This document shows positions 45,027 through 56,019 of a DNA stretch of 63,451 bases, piece after piece. The DNA comes from Lindgomyces ingoldianus (Eukaryota > Ascomycota > Dothideomycetes > Pleosporales > Lindgomycetaceae), in assembly GCF_010093535.1 (NCBI RefSeq), contig NW_022985177.1, forward strand, positions 1,232,265 to 1,295,715. The letters are read 5' to 3'. The position numbers and the translations under genes are program-made. The notes beneath the pieces were generated by a model. That model did not search any database and was not told where the DNA came from. It saw only the letters and a program-made list of their open reading frames with translations. Position 1 is the first letter of the stretch, and each line of letters opens with the position of its first letter.

Positions 45027-48000
45027 TTGCTAAGGCTACTAAAATTATACAGATCTTCTATTATCTATAGTTTAAAAACACTTAAATTATCCTTCTGCCT
45101 ATCTATTAAGAAGTCTAGAACAGGTCTAAAGGAGGTTTGTTTAGCTACTATTACTCTAATTTTAGCAAATGCTTTTTATTTTAACATAAAAAGAAAGAAG
45201 AACAAGTTCTTTTTAACTTTTATTTATAAAATTAAGTAGTTAATTAAAGATAAGTAAGCCTAATAGTTAGACACTAAATGTAAAACTAAAGTATTAGTAA
45301 ACCTCTAATTACTATCTAAATACTGTTAGTACTAAGATGTATTTAGCCACACTACAGCTTACTAGCTACTAGTACATTGTCTATATAACCACAAGATTGT
45401 CCTTACAGAGCCTCTCCCTAATAGTTATAGTCTGTTGTACAAACAGAACCTTAAGGAGCTAGAGGCAACAAAGAAATACATTATAAATAATCTAAAATAT
45501 AGCTTTATTAAGCAGAGTTAGAGCCCTTTTATATTTCCTATCTTTTATGTACAGAAACTAAATAGTAACTTATGTATTTACATTAATTACTACAAACTTA
45601 ACGCTCTTACCTGCAAGAATGTGTATCTAATACTGCGCATAGACAAACTCCTGTTAAGACCTACTAAGGCAGTAATCTTTACTAAGTTTAATATTTACGC
45701 AGCTTTTAATAAAATTAGAATAGATCTAAGCTCTAAGAAGTGTACTACCTTTTAGACATAATATAAAACTTATAAGTGTAAAGTTCTACTTTTTAGATTA
45801 TGCAATAGTCTAGCAACTTACTAGCGCTATATAAACAATGTATTAATTAACTATCTAGATAATTTTTGCATTACTTATCTTAATAACATCTTTATCTACT
45901 TTAAAGACAAAGCAACTTATATTCTCTATGTTAAAAAAGTCTTAGAAAAGCTCTAGTAAGCAGGATTATAAGTAAAGATTAGAAAAAGTAAATTTTATAT
46001 TACTTAAATAAAGTATCTTAGCTATATACTTTTAAATAAAGGACTAGAGGTTAACCTAGAGAAAGTAAAGGTGCTATATAACTAGCAAGCGCCTACTACT
46101 ATAATAGGTGTAAAATTCTTTCTAGGCTTTACTAGATTTTATTAGTAATTTATTCTAGAATTCTTTTATGTAGTAAAACTAATTATTACGCTTTAAAGCC
46201 TTACTACCCCTTTTATATAGACTTTAGAGTGTAATATAGCTTTTAAAAAGCTAAAGTTTACGCTACTAAGTATACCTACACTTTACTATTTTAACTTTGT
46301 GTTGTAAACTAAAATTAAAACTAACGCTTTTAATAAAGTAGTAGCAGGAGTCCTTTCTTAGAAATAAGTAGATAGAAATTAGTGCCCTGTATTATTTTAT
46401 AGCAAGGTCCTATCTAGTTTAGAGCTAAACTAGGAGATACATAATAAGGAGCTATTTGCAATTATTACTATGTTTAAATAATAAAGGGCTAAGCTTACAT
46501 CTATAGCAATAAGCACTCTAGTATATACTAATTATTGTTTATTAAAGTACTTTATAATAATAAAGGTGCTAAATGCTTATTAGGTCTATTAAGCTAAAAA
46601 GTTAGCTTAGTATTACTTCTAAATTAAGTACACCCCTAGTAAGAACAACGCTAGAGCAGACATCTTTAGTTATTATAAACAAGATGTAGAAAATTTAAGA
46701 GCAGCTTAAACTAACAATAAGTTAAGAGTCTTACTAAGGCTGCACTAACTTTACCCTTAAATTAACTCTAAACTAGCCTAGTACTATATTACTTAAACAA
46801 CAACTTAAGTAGCTATGCTAAACATTATAAAAGGACTAGACTAGGTTATGTCTTTAAATTCTTTAGAATTAATTAACATATTACTTTAAAAGAATTAAGC
46901 CTTTTTTGCGCAGAAGTAAAAACTCTTACCCTGCTATTATTAGATAGAAAATAGACTACTTCTCTATGCTAACTGCTTATGTGTGCTAGTAGACTTATTG
47001 CTGTGTACTTAACTTATCTAAAAAGTTTACAACTAAGTATCTTTAGCACACCTAAGTGCTACTAAAACCTATTAGTTACTAGCTTAAAAGTACTACTAGA
47101 AAGGTATAGAGGCTACTTGCAAACAATACATATAAAATTACCTCCCCTGTTATAAGGCTTATTTAAAACAGACCTAAACTCTAGGCTTTATTTACCCCCT
47201 ACTAATTCCTACTTAACTAATGTAGTACTTATGCATTAACTTTAAGAAGTTTTCTAAAGACAAGTCTAGATATAATTAGATTATAGTTATAATTAATTGC
47301 CTATTAAAATAAGCTATTTCTATCCCCTGCTATAAAATAATTAACGCCTAAAGAATAGCTGCTTTATTTATTTAATAGGTGTACTGTTTTAGCTACACAC
47401 CTAAAACTATTATTTTTAATTAAGGACTTTAGTTTATATCTAGTTTCTAGTCTAAATTCTATTAAATTCTAGGCGTAAAAGTTAAGGTCTTTACTGCCTA
47501 TTATAAAAAAATAAATAGCTAAATAGAGATTATAAATAAGTATATTAATTAAAGGCTAAAGCTTTTTATATTTTTTTACTAAAATAACTAGAGTTCTTTA
47601 CTGCCCTTAATTAATTAGGCTTAGATAACCTTACCTTATGTAATAATTAAAATGTCTTTATATTAAGTTTTATACAGCTCTAAACTATGTTAAAGCTAGG
47701 ACTAGAAACATTCTATAGAACCTATTACAGCCACAAATAAGCTAAATTATAAGGATGCCCTAGCTTTAGCAACCTGCATGCATGCAGCCTAGAAGTTAGC
47801 TAAGACCTATATAAAAAAGGCCTAAGATTAGATGTAAACTGTAGTTAACTGCTACTACTAGCTAGTTAACTAAAAGGTTAGTAACATAGTCTACCTAGAC
47901 ACTAAGAACCTTGCTGTTTAAAGACCTAGCTAAAAACTATCTAAATAATAAAAAAGCCCTTTTAAAGTACTTAAATAAGTTAAAAACTTATACTACCTAA

Positions 48001-48300
48001 AGCTACTTTTAGAGTTAAAAATACATAATGTCTTTGCACTAAAAATACTCTGCAAAGATTCTTAGAATCTGCTCCTAAAATAAGAACCTCTAAAACCCCC
48101 TAAAATTACTATTAATAAAGTAAAGAAGTAGAAAGTAAAGGAAATACTTACTAGCAAGCTCTACTAAAAAACACTTAAGTACTAGGTAAAATAAGTAGAA
48201 CACAACCCTAATCTAGTCTAGTATAAGGCTTTAAATTTTATAAGTTTTTTTTATAAATTAAAAGCTTTTTATAATAAGCATCTAAATTAGCTAAGACCTC
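45027..48300 (+). pseudogene. pol of element E: RT, RNase H, integrase, chromodomain
   Basis: RT with the catalytic box at 45876-45887 (YLNN; both Asp mutated) is followed by the family blocks KSKFYIT and KYLSYIL, then TTIIGVKFFLGFTRFY (about 45970-46150). RNase H follows at about 46310-46650. Integrase sequence lies at about 46900-47700. A chromodomain-like tail is near 48180-48270 (YxVKxVEHNPN, then YKALNF), which classes E as a chromovirus. A 70-codon open stretch at 45027-45239 belongs to the protease-RT linker. None of this can encode a working protein. Confidence 0.78.
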
Positions 48301-49478
48301 TAAAGGCCTTATAGAAGTAGATTAAGGCTTTTAAAGCTAGTGTAGAAGGTATAGATTACTTAGCAGATAACAAAGTATAAGAGTAAAAAGTTAGATTATA
48401 TTTTTACATAATATTATTACAACTCTATAGACATGTTGCTTAGGAGGTCTAACAGCAAGCTATTAGACACCTTTAGACTTTTCTCTTCCTCCTTCTCTAC
48501 TCTTCTTTCTCTTCTCTCTCCCTCTCTTTCTCCCCTCTAGACTCTCTTTAAACCTCCTCTGCTTTGTTCTTAGCTGCCTAAAAGCGCTGCAATGTCTGCT
48601 TAAAGGTTAGACACTAGAGCCTTTAGGGCTAAAACCTGTTAGAGCAGCTTAGTATTCTAGTAGAATAAGGCTACCTAAACACTAGCTGTAGGAAGCCTAG
48701 CCTTCTAGCTCTTTATAACTTACACTACCTACGCTAGGTTCTAAGCAGACTTTAAAATAGCTTTAAAGGCTTTCTTTTTGTCCTTTTTACTTCTTACATT
48801 TTAGGCTGCTGCCTACAGCTTAAGATAGCCCTACAGGACTAGAAACTCCTTCTTATAATATAAAGGGACCTACGCGCGCATTAGTAACTTATAACTTAGC
48901 AGTATTAGACTATATTTATATAGGATTGCATTTTTTATTATGTAAAGTGTAATATTTACATTTCTTTAATCTAAAGGACTAATAGAAAAACTTAACCTAA
49001 AGGCTGTAAGTAAGGGCGTAGGCAGCTTAAAAGCAGATAACTTAAAACACCTCTAAAGAGGCTCTAGAAGGGGGGCAGAGCAGCATAGTAATTTTCTTTA
49101 ATGCTATAATTAGTTAGCAGACTAAGCTATAAGATGTTAGGTGCATAACAATACCTATAAAGTAGAGAATTAAATAATAGCTAAAGAAGAAACTAACAAA
49201 ATTAACTAAACTATATAAGTAAAGTAAGCAAACACTTATTACTATAAATAATAAATTTACTATATTAATAACAACTATACTACTAGTTACTACTAAACAA
49301 AAACATTATAATAGAGGCATTATATTAGTATTAGGTTTTTAGTTTATTTTTTAGTAATAAGAAATTTTAGTTAAGATAGTTATACTTATTATATCCTATC
49401 TAAATTAGTTTTAAAGCATTTCTAAATACTTTTTAAACACTGCAGATAAGGACTATTAGCCTATAAAGAAGGGAGTAG

Positions 49479-49767
49479 TGTAACAATTCTATAAATTATT
49501 CTATCTTAGGTCGCTTAGATCCTATCTAAAGGGTCCCTGTATTGGCCCCGACCATGACTTGACCTAGTCCCCTGCAGTTGCCCCTATTCCTTTATGTATT
49601 TAGTTGCACCTTGCCCTGTAGCTAGCTTAGTAGTTTTCTAATATCCTACGTACAAGGCCTATAGGTGTTATTGGTATTCCCAGGTCTCTAAGTCCCCACG
49701 CACTCCCATATGCCTCTGAGTGGATTCATACCGCATTCGGACCCATTGTCTTGCCTGCGCCGTTACA
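49479..49767 (+). repeat. 3' LTR of element E (289 bp)
   Basis: TGTAACAATTC to GCGCCGTTACA. The outer 220 bp are GC-rich and hardly mutated (CTCTGAGTGGATTC, CATTCGGACCC). It has one copy of the roughly 66-bp subrepeat that is doubled in Eb and Ec. Confidence 0.92.
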
Positions 49768-49772
49768 AAAAC

Positions 49773-50274
49773 TAGCTAAGAACTTGTAGAATGCGCAGTA
49801 GTTAGTGTAAAAGTACCTCTAGGCTCTTTTAAAAGAAACTAGCTAGGTAACAAGGCAACTATTTTAAAAGAAGTAGCTATGTTATTATTAGATAGCAGCA
49901 GCCTTTAGAGACAAGTACTAGTAGAAAAAGGTTAAAAAAGTAAATAACTTTCTACAGCTGCCTTAAAAGCTGCTATCTTATCTAAGAAAGAAAGGTCCTC
50001 TTTTAAATACCTTATTATACTAAGCCTCTAACAAATCTAGTAATTTTTAGATATAATCCTGTTTAAAATACTCTCTTTCTAACTCTTTTACTTTCTTTTT
50101 TAATAAACGCGCTAGCTTCTTTATAAGCTTCTACCTACAGACCTTTTCTACCTTAGTAGCACATAAAAGCTTTTCTTTCTCCTTCTTTAAATAATCTTAC
50201 ATAGTATTAAAAATAAAGGTGTTACATTAGTTATTTTTTTTACACACTTTACACACTTGTCTAAAGATAGGGTT
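49773..50274 (+). other. 3' end of gypsy B3 between E and Eb
   Basis: Colinear with B1 about 15760-16270 (AAAACTAGCTAAGAA...). RIP-degraded C-terminal pol/3' region without a readable frame. Confidence 0.75.
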
Positions 50275-52380
50275 TGTAACGGCACAGGCAAGACAATGGG
50301 TCTAAATGCGGTGGGAATCCACTTAGAGGCATATAGAAGTGCGTGGGGACTCTGAACATAGGAATGCCATTAACACCTATAGGCCTTGTATAAAAGAATA
50401 TTAGAAAACTACTAAGCTAGCTACAGAGGCAAGGTGCAACTAAATACATAAAGGAATAAGAGTACAGCAGAGGGCAGGGCAGAGTTAGGGCTAGGTTAAG
50501 GTTAAGGCTAATATAAAGGCCTTCTAAAAGTTCTAGGCAACCTAATAATTTATAAAAATTAAGTTAAGGTTAGAGCTAATATAAAAACTCTTTAGATAAG
50601 TTTTAAGTAACCTAAAATAAAACAAAAATTATTATACTACCCCTCTCTCTATAAACTAATAGTCCTTATTAGTAGTAATTATAGTATAAAGTATTACTAT
50701 TATGTTTTTTACTTTTTTAAACTAAAACTAGTCTAATTTAGCTAGGTGTTCTTACTAAGTATTTCTTTATACTACTAGTAGTGTCCTTTAAACCTAAACA
50801 CTACGCATATAGTTATTAATTATTAGGGTAGTAAGTATAGTTTGTTAATTAGAGCTAATTTAAATAAAATAATAAACTTTTTCTTATAAGTTCTTCTTTC
50901 TAAATTGTACACTATAAGGTAGGCTACTATAGCTTTAAAAAAGTTTACTTAAGTATGTTTAAAACTATAATTTAGTACTTATAGGCTAAGAGAAAGCTTT
51001 TTTTATAAGTAAAAAGACTAATCTAACTAAAATACTTTTTCCTTAATAGCTGTACTAATAAGGCGCGCTTTAAATGTAAAAAAAGCTTTTTTTTATTTAT
51101 TCTAAGAGTTTAGAATGCTTACTGTGCCTTAGTTTTTTCTTAACTAGTAATAAAATAAGCTTATAAGAGCTTTATTATATCCTTTACACTTTTAAACTAA
51201 AACTAGTCTAATTTAGCTAGGTATCCTAGTTCTAGATAATCCTTTGCAATACTAGCTATATGTCTCTATATTAATGCTATATGTGCACACTTACTTTAAT
51301 AGTAATCTAAATTAATGTTAAGTTTATTTATAATAAAGGCTTACTATTATTTAAATATAAGTTCTTTGCTATTTATAAAAATCCTAATCTTAAGTATATA
51401 TTTAGTAAAGTAAATTTACTAGGTCTAAAAAGTGCCTAAAAAGTCTCTTACACTTAAAGTAGTAAGAGAAGTATAAATTGTTATTAAAAGTAATTTAGTA
51501 GTTAGTAAAAGTTAACTACTAGTTTTTAGCTAAATTAGCTACTTAAGCTATGCTTATAATTAAGTAATTTAATTATTAATAAACATACTACTAAGAGTTA
51601 ACTCTAAATTAAGTAGAAGTATAGCTTTAGGTGCTATAGAAGCAGGTTTAGCTATTAACATAGATTATTAATTAACTCTAGAGGGCTTACTTTAGCTAAA
51701 GTGTATTTTAATTTTAGAATTAAGAAGTAGTAATTAGTTAAATATTAGTAGTTTTTAAGTTTCTACTTTAGCACTTTTTTATAACTTTTTTAAAAGTAAT
51801 TTTAATTATAAGAGATAAAAAGTTCTAAACTTAAAAGCTTTAGTTAACTAAAAGTTAATAAAATCTAGTTTATAAACTAAATAGTTTAATATAATAGTGT
51901 ATAAGTATTATAACCTAAACTAAATTAGACACGTTTTAGGCTTAGACATAGTTAAATAAATAATTAGTGTAATATTATAATAAAGCTATTACTAGTAAAA
52001 GTAAGTTTTTTAATATAATATAATAGCATAGGCAAGATAATAGGTCTAAATGCAGTAAAAATCTACTTAGAGGCATATAGAAGTTTGTAGAGACTCTAAA
52101 CCTAGGAATGCTATTAACACCTATAAGCTTTATATAAAAGGATATTAGAAAACTACTAAGCTAGCTATAAGAGTAAGGTGCAACTAAATACATAAAAGAA
52201 TAGGGGTACAGCAGGGGGCAGGGCAGAGTTAGGGCTAGGTTAAGGTTAGGGCTGATACAGGGGCTTTCTAGAGGTTCTAGGCGACCTGACGATTCATGAG
52301 AATCAAGTCAGGGTCGGAGCTGATACAGGGACCCTTCGGATAGGCTCCGGGCAACCCGAGATGGAACGAGAATTGTTACA
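50275..52380 (-). mobile_element. Gag-only derivative of E, copy Eb (2.1 kb)
   Basis: 362-bp LTRs at 50275-50636 and 52019-52380, TSD GGGTT at 50270-50274 and 52381-52385. Reverse purine tract (CTACCCCTCTCTCT) by the left LTR. The 1.38-kb interior matches the leader and gag of E and of Ec in reverse and contains no RT or integrase. A gag segment containing TTAGCTAGGT occurs twice (about 50700-50780 and 51170-51265), as in Ec. The right LTR switches abruptly from mutated to clean near 52210. Confidence 0.9.
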
Positions 52381-52601
52381 GGGTTAACATATAAAATAAC
52401 CTTAATAACTAGTAAGCGTTATAGAGCCTTATCTTTGTCTAGTAAAGAGGATTAAAACAGTAAGCAGCATAAAGACAACAGAACAAACAAAACTAGCAAG
52501 CTATTTAGCATAAAAAAGATAGACATTATAAACGCTTTCTAGTAAGTAGGCACTTACTTTATAAATAAACCCTTACTAACGCAGTTGTGTAAGCAGAGCG
52601 G
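52381..52601 (+). other. 3' region of gypsy B3 between Eb and Ec
   Basis: Colinear with B1 about 16270-16480, ending GTGTAAGCAGAGCGG. RIP-degraded. Confidence 0.75.
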
Positions 52602-54714
52602 TGTAACGATCCTCATGAATCGTTCCATCTCGGATGGTCCGGAAGGCCCCTGTATTGGCTCCAACCCTGACTTGATTCTCATGAATCATATCCATCTTGG
52701 GTCGCCCAGAACCTATCTAAAGGGACCCTGTATTAGCCCTAACTCTGCCCTGCCCCTTGCTGTACTTCTATTCCTGCATGTATTTAGTTGCACCTTGCCT
52801 CTATAGCTAGCTTAGTAGTTTTCTAATATTCTTTTATATAAGGCCTATAAGTGTTAATAGCATTCCTAGGTTTAGAGTCTCTACGCACTTTTATATGCCT
52901 CTAAGTAGATTTCTACTGCATTTAGACCTATTATCTTGCCTGTGCTGTTATATTATATTAAAAAACTTACTTTTACTAGTCACAGCTTTATTAATAATAT
53001 TACACTAATTATTTATTTAACTATGTTTAAGCTCTAAGATGTGTCTAATTTAGTTTAAGTTATAATACTTACACACTATTATATTAAACTATTTAGTCTA
53101 TAAACTAGATCTTATTAACCTTTAGTTAACTAAAGCTTTTAAGTTTAAAAGTTTTTATCTTCTATAATTAAAATTACTTTTAAAAAAGTTATAAAAAAGT
53201 GCTAAAATAAAAACTTAAAGACTACTAATAACTTATTAGAATTAAAAATAACTACTAATGTCTAACTAACTACTACCTCTTAATTCTAGAATTAAAATAC
53301 GCTCTAGCTAAGGTAAGCCTTCTAAAGTTAATTAATAATTTATGTTAATAGCTAAACCTACTCTTATAGCACTTAAAGCTATACTTCTACCTAATTTAGA
53401 GTTAACTTTTAGTAGTATATTTATTAATAATTAGATTACTTAATTATAAGCACAGCTTAAGTAGCTACTTTAGCTAAAAACTACTAGTTAACTTCTACTA
53501 ACTACTAAATTACTTTTAATAACACTTTATACTACTCTTACTACTCTAAGTGGAAGAGACTTTTTAAGCACTTTTTAGACCTAGTACATCTACTTTACTA
53601 AACACATACTTAAAATTATAATTTTTATAAACAGCAAAGAACTTATGTTTAAATAATAGTAAGCCTTTATTATAAATAGACTTAACATTAATTTAGATTA
53701 CTATTAAAGCAAGCATGCATATATAGCATTAATATAAGAACATATAGCTAGTATTGCAAAGAATTATTTAGAGCTAGAATACCTAGCTAAATTAAACTAG
53801 TTTTAGTTTAAAAGTGTAAAGAATATAATAAAGCTCTTATAAGCGTATTTTATTACTAGTTAAGAGAAAACTAAGGCATAGTAAGTGTTTTAGACTCTTA
53901 GAATAGATAAAAAGAAAGCTTTTTTTGCATTTAAAGCGCACTTTATTAGTGCAGCTATTAAGAGAAGAGTATTTTAGTTAGATTAGTTTTTTTACTTATA
54001 AAAAAAGCTTCTTTCTAGCCTATAAGTACTAAATTATAGTTTTAAACATACTTAAGTAAACTTTTTTAAAGCTATAGTAGCCTACCTTATAGCATATAAT
54101 CTAGAAAGAAGGACCTATAGAAAAGACCTTATTATTCTATTTAAATTAGCTCTAATTAATAAACTACACCTGCTACCCTAATAATTAATAACTACATGCG
54201 TAGTGTTTAGTTTAGAGGACACTGCTAGCAGTGTAAAGAAATACTTAGTAAGAACACCTAGCTAAATTAAACTAGTTTTAGTTTAAGAATACAGAGGACA
54301 TAACAGCAATACTTTAAACTATAACTACTAATAGAGACTATTAGTCTCTAAAAAAGAGGGTAGTGTAATAATCCTTATAAATTATTCTATCTTAGATAGT
54401 CTAAAAGGCCTCTGTATTAGCTCTAACTCTAACTTAATTCTTATAAATTATATCTATCTTAGGTTGCCTAGAACCTATCTAAAAGGACCCTATATTAGCC
54501 CTAACTCTGCTCTGCCCTTTGCTATACCCCTATTCTCTTATGTATTTAGTTGCACCTTGCCTCTATAGCTAGCTTAGTAGTTTTCTAATATCCTTTTGTA
54601 GAAGGCCTATAGGTGTTAATAGCATTCCCAGGTTCAGAGTCCCCACGCACTCCCATATGCCTCTGAGTGGATTCCCACCGCATTCGGACCCATTGTCTTG
54701 CCTGTGCCGTTACA
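52602..54714 (+). mobile_element. Gag-only derivative of E, copy Ec (2.1 kb)
   Basis: 351-bp LTRs at 52602-52952 and 54364-54714, TSD AGCGG at 52597-52601 and 54715-54719. The interior (1.41 kb) keeps the E leader and gag (homologous to 43006-44060), then a partial duplication of a gag segment (54222-54302 repeats about 53735-53830), then AAAAGAGGGTAG before the 3' LTR. No pol. The same structure is present in Eb, with different target sites, so this form itself has moved. The 73-codon frame at 52585-52806 lies in the LTR and is not a gene. Confidence 0.9.
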
Positions 54715-54749
54715 AGCGGCAAGGACGCTGCTAGGGAGGGGAGGCAGCG

Positions 54750-55542
54750 TGTTACAGTCTATAGTTAGACTAACATAACTCTACCTAAAGTACTCTATAA
54801 TCTAGCTAGGTTAGAGCAGAGCTTGTTTATAGACTAACTAGAAGACGTAGAGGCAGCACAGCTGCCTATAGCTACAGAAGAATGCATTGTCTAGTAGAAA
54901 GGTAAGCTAACGTGTAGAAATAAGTTAAACAAGTTAAGATAAGTTACTTTAAGTAAACTTATCTAAACTTATCTAACTTATTCTTAGCACTATTAGACAT
55001 GTATAGAGTTCTAACCTTAAACAACTTTTAGAAGGTGTGTTTAATGTTTAGTTTATTCTTTACATAGACTAAGTAGCATTTAGCTTTATAAAGAGCTGTA
55101 ATACTATCTATATATTTTACAACATATATACCTTTAATTCTGTCTAACAGGACTGTTTAACCTAGCTACTGTAAAGATGGGATGGTAAATAGCACGGATA
55201 GCACTGAGAGCAAGCTTTCGGAGAAAGATAGGAGTGTATTGTAAGAGAGACGAATCGCTGCCAAGCTTCGCTTGTCAGGATTCATGCTTATATACGAAGC
55301 ACAGGTCATACGACCTCCAAACAGGTCAGGTGAGGCCATACTGGCCCGTTCTGGGACATCCGGCCTTACAGCTACTATGCTGCTGCTATAGGGACAAACT
55401 ACAATCTAGTCACTCTCCCCTACTCTATTAGCCTATTAGCTATTACGTAGGACTGTACACTCTACTATCGGCCCCTAGCCTCCGTCCTACCACCCTAGGA
55501 ACAACATTAACCCGAGTGCTTTCTAAAGCAAGGATTGTAACA
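54750..55542 (+). repeat. 3' LTR of gypsy B3, interrupted by solo LTR I
   Basis: TGTTACAG to GATTGTAACA with a 201-bp insert. The distal end is better preserved (CCCGAGTGC, TATCGGCCCC) than the proximal end. Confidence 0.9.
55170..55370 (+). mobile_element. Solo LTR I (201 bp)
   Basis: TGTAAAGATGGGATGG to ATCCGGCCTTACA, flanked by GCTAC at 55165-55169 and 55371-55375. It is GC-rich and unmutated, with TATATACG near 55291. The 65-codon frame overlapping it (55234-55431) runs into the host LTR and is incidental. Confidence 0.93.
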
Positions 55543-56017
55543 GAAGTGCACTTAACTAAAGAAGTAGATTTACTAGGCTTATTAAGTTAAATAGCTAACT
55601 TACTAGTTAAAAAATTAACTGTTACTTTTTATACTAAAACATTATTTTTTTATAGCTTTAGTTAAAGTAGGTAAGGCACTTTTTAAGTGTGCATATAATA
55701 AAAAAAGCTAAGGACTAGCTACACATATAAGCTAAAGGATATAGAGGCAAGATTCTAATAACCTAGGTAAGCCTAAGAGTGTAGAAAGCAGAGGTATATA
55801 TACAACACTTTTAAAAAGAAGTAGTAGATATATTACTTTAGGTAATTTAAAGCACTTTTAAATAAACTTTGTTAAAGTATTTATTACTTATAATAATAAA
55901 GCGCTGAAAAAACACTTTATATAGTGTTTTTTATAGCTGCTTTTTTTAAGTAGCTTTAACTAAAAGCTTATAAGCTTCTAAAGAAACTCTTAAAATAAAA
56001 AATTTTGTATAAATACT
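55543..56017. other. Unidentified AT-rich stretch
   Basis: Dense in TA steps and stops on all frames. Probably an old RIP-degraded repeat, but I could not match it to any family in the window. It continues after the pogo insertion at 57888. Confidence 0.4.
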
Positions 56018-56019
56018 TA

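Larger units (their letters stand above)
42470..49767 (+). mobile_element. Full-length Ty3/gypsy chromovirus E
   Basis: 5' LTR 42470-43005 (interrupted by A3 and an N gap) and 3' LTR 49479-49767, TSD AAAAC at 42465-42469 and 49768-49772. GAAGGGAGTAG purine tract before the 3' LTR. Internal order on the plus strand is gag, zinc knuckle, RT-RNase H, integrase, chromodomain. It is inserted in the 3' part of B3 pol. RIP-degraded, but the RT domain is still easily read through stops. Confidence 0.92.
28979..55542 (+). mobile_element. Ty3/gypsy element B3, inflated to 26.5 kb by nesting
   Basis: 5' LTR at 28979-29564 and 3' LTR at 54750-55542 (587 bp after removing the 201-bp insert I and its duplicated GCTAC). 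The purine tract GGGAGGGGAGGCAGCG precedes the 3' LTR. Internal gag-pol is colinear with B1 but interrupted, in order, by copia F2, solo LTR A2, solo LTR J, gypsy E, and the gag-only elements Eb and Ec. Outer flanks TAGCG and GAAGT do not match, so at least one end is rearranged, in line with the inverted LTR piece at its left. Confidence 0.88.

Noticed and set aside
50470..50512. Telomere-like TTAGGGCTAGGTTAAGG, also at 52225-52255
   Set aside because: It is a fixed part of the E-family LTR on both copies, flanked by TSDs, with no (TTAGGG)n array.
55234..55431. 65-codon frame
   Set aside because: Crosses the edge between solo LTR I and the B3 LTR, so it is younger than the insertion and random.
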